A DNA stretch of 32,093 bases, taken from positions 1 through 32,093 of the forward strand of contig QENH01000176.1 in assembly GCA_003336485.1 (NCBI GenBank), given 5' to 3'. Positions 31,374-32,093 of this stretch are shown piece by piece. Source of the DNA: Candidatus Methanophagales archaeon. GTDB taxonomy: Archaea; Halobacteriota; Syntropharchaeia; Alkanophagales; Methanospirareceae. The translations under genes were made by a program, and so were the position numbers. Position 1 is the stretch's first letter; every line of letters begins with the position of its first letter. The notes under the pieces were generated by a model. It saw only the letters and a program-made list of their open reading frames with translations, did not search any database and was not told where the DNA came from.

Positions 31374-31523
31374 CTACGCCTTTGAGATCAGTTTCTTTAA
31401 ACTACTCCGGTAGTTTACCACTAATAGGCCCACTATTGCCGCGGTGGTTACTACATAGCTTAGTAGCATTGGAGCCCAAGTAGTAAGTGCTCCGCCTGCA
31501 GCTACGGATACTGGTGCGCACAT
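31374..31523 (-). CDS. Small membrane protein, M-C-A-P family, member 3
   Basis: A 49-aa ORF missed by the track. It opens MCAPVSVAAGGALTTWAPML, continues with a transmembrane-like helix (YVVTTAAIVGLLVVNY) and ends basic (SSLKKLISKA). It has the strongest Shine-Dalgarno of the family (GGAGGTG, about 12 nt before the ATG). It starts only 56 nt after the stop of the TPR gene and is probably in the same transcript, unlike members 1 and 2, which have their own promoters. Function unknown; a single-pass membrane subunit or regulator of a transporter is one guess from size and neighbours. Confidence 0.72.
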   Translation of the reverse strand: MCAPVSVAAGGALTTWAPMLLSYVVTTAAIVGLLVVNYRSSLKKLISKA

Positions 31524-31553
31524 TTTTTTTCTTTTCACCTCCTATTTTTATAC

Positions 31554-31577
31554 TATCACCTATGGTGTATCACCTAT
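31554..31577 (-). repeat. Duplicated ATAGGTGATA before small protein 3
   Basis: Two perfect 10-bp copies (31554-31563 and 31568-31577, minus strand) at 14-bp period, each containing the Shine-Dalgarno-like AGGTGAT, ahead of the real GGAGGTG. Lies between the TPR stop and the small gene. Confidence 0.6.
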
Positions 31578-31579
31578 CG

Positions 31580-32093
31580 CTATAAGCACTGGTATTCACT
31601 ACACACATCCACAGGAGCTATGGTGCAGGCCATAATATGCTTTTGTATCGATTCAGCGCTCATAAGCCCTAATAGTTCCTTTACCTGCTCTGCTACATAT
31701 GAGTTTCCCTGTTCCTCAAATAAACGTATTGCTGTTTCGAATGCATCGTTTGCCTTTGCCTTGTCTCCAATTCCCAAGTATGCTTTACCTAAATCTCTAT
31801 ATGCTTCTGCATAATCGGATTTTGATTCTATGGCTTTGTCGAAGTCCGAAATTGCTTTATCGTAGTCCTGCATTGCATAATAGGTTAGCCCTCGACTATA
31901 GTATTTACTGTGCATACCCCAGGAGTAATTGCCCCCTTCAATTATGCTTGTGTCCATATCAAGCGCATTTTCAAATGCATCCGTTGCATTTTCACTCGCT
32001 CCAATTTCCGAGTATACAATACCCAAGCCTCTATATGCTCCTACGGTCGGTTTTAATTCTATCACTCGGTTATAATTGGTAATTGCCTCGTCG
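31580..32093 (-). CDS. Tetratricopeptide-repeat protein (partial, runs off right edge)
   Basis: The track starts this at an internal GTG (32065), but the frame stays open to the edge and the extra codons read DEAITNYNRVIELKP, a canonical TPR helix, so the gene continues outside. At least four TPR units are visible, for example AYRGLGIVYSEIGASENATD and YDKAISDFDKAIESKSDYAE; TPRs are 34-residue helix pairs for protein-protein contact. The C-terminus (HIMACTIAPVDVCSEYQCL) is not TPR-like and has three cysteines. Whether it is exported cannot be judged without its start. It precedes small protein 3 by 56 nt. Confidence 0.88.
   Translation of the reverse strand, partial: DEAITNYNRVIELKPTVGAYRGLGIVYSEIGASENATDAFENALDMDTSIIEGGNYSWGMHSKYYSRGLTYYAMQDYDKAISDFDKAIESKSDYAEAYRDLGKAYLGIGDKAKANDAFETAIRLFEEQGNSYVAEQVKELLGLMSAESIQKHIMACTIAPVDVCSEYQCL

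Noticed and set aside
1-32093. tRNA, rRNA or replication origin
   Set aside because: No cloverleaf with TTCGA/TTCAA arm, rRNA segment or origin-type repeat array was recognised on either strand.

Overview
The window looks like euryarchaeal DNA. Genes are preceded by BRE/TATA-type promoters (CGAAAG followed by TTTTATAA), by Shine-Dalgarno sequences matching an archaeal 16S 3' end (GGAGGTGAT), and transcripts end in U-rich tracts. One surface protein ends in a PGF-CTERM archaeosortase signal. The FmdE-family proteins, DUF4198 proteins, cobalamin/iron-type and peptide/nickel-type ABC transporters and 'TRTLP' surface repeats fit a methanogen-related lineage of the Methanomicrobia, possibly ANME-1/Syntrophoarchaeia-like. 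The lineage is inference; there is no marker gene in the window.

Layout. (1) 1-4009, minus strand: a BtuCDF/FecCD-type importer operon (permease, ATPase, second permease, binding protein running off the left edge). (2) 4010-4894: promoter, a small SEC-C zinc-motif protein and a decayed ORF. (3) 4895-15012, minus strand: a peptide/nickel-type ABC system with two permeases, three paralogous secreted binding proteins carrying calcium-binding tails, and two repeat-bearing surface proteins; no ATPase is present. (4) 15303-16973, minus strand: a methyltransferase, an ECF-S-like membrane protein and a 52-aa small protein. (5) 17321-19930: an FmdE pseudogene, then a complete IS1634-like insertion sequence with inverted repeats and a 6-bp target duplication. 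(6) 20007-29667, plus strand: two DUF4198 proteins and three large secreted FmdE-like proteins, interrupted by a minus-strand LRR gene and a small calcium-motif protein. (7) 29797-32093: a TolB-like propeller protein, two more members of the small-protein family, and a TPR protein running off the right edge.

How it may work together (inference): most genes encode exported or membrane proteins of types associated with metal or cofactor uptake (BtuCDF, NikBC/DppBC-like, DUF4198, FmdE-like), so this reads as an envelope metal/cofactor acquisition island that grew by local duplication. FmdE and DUF4198 genes share nearly the same promoter, leader and signal-peptide coding sequence, which suggests co-regulation.

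The two signals I find most novel are: (a) three unannotated small membrane proteins (52, 56 and 49 aa, below the ORF-track cutoff), all beginning M-C-A-P and ending in a hydrophobic helix plus a basic tail; and (b) the architecture of the secreted FmdE proteins, in which each unit is a pair of FmdE-like domains where one keeps the GCTxGxGN half of the signature and the other keeps the FHNHxCPG half.
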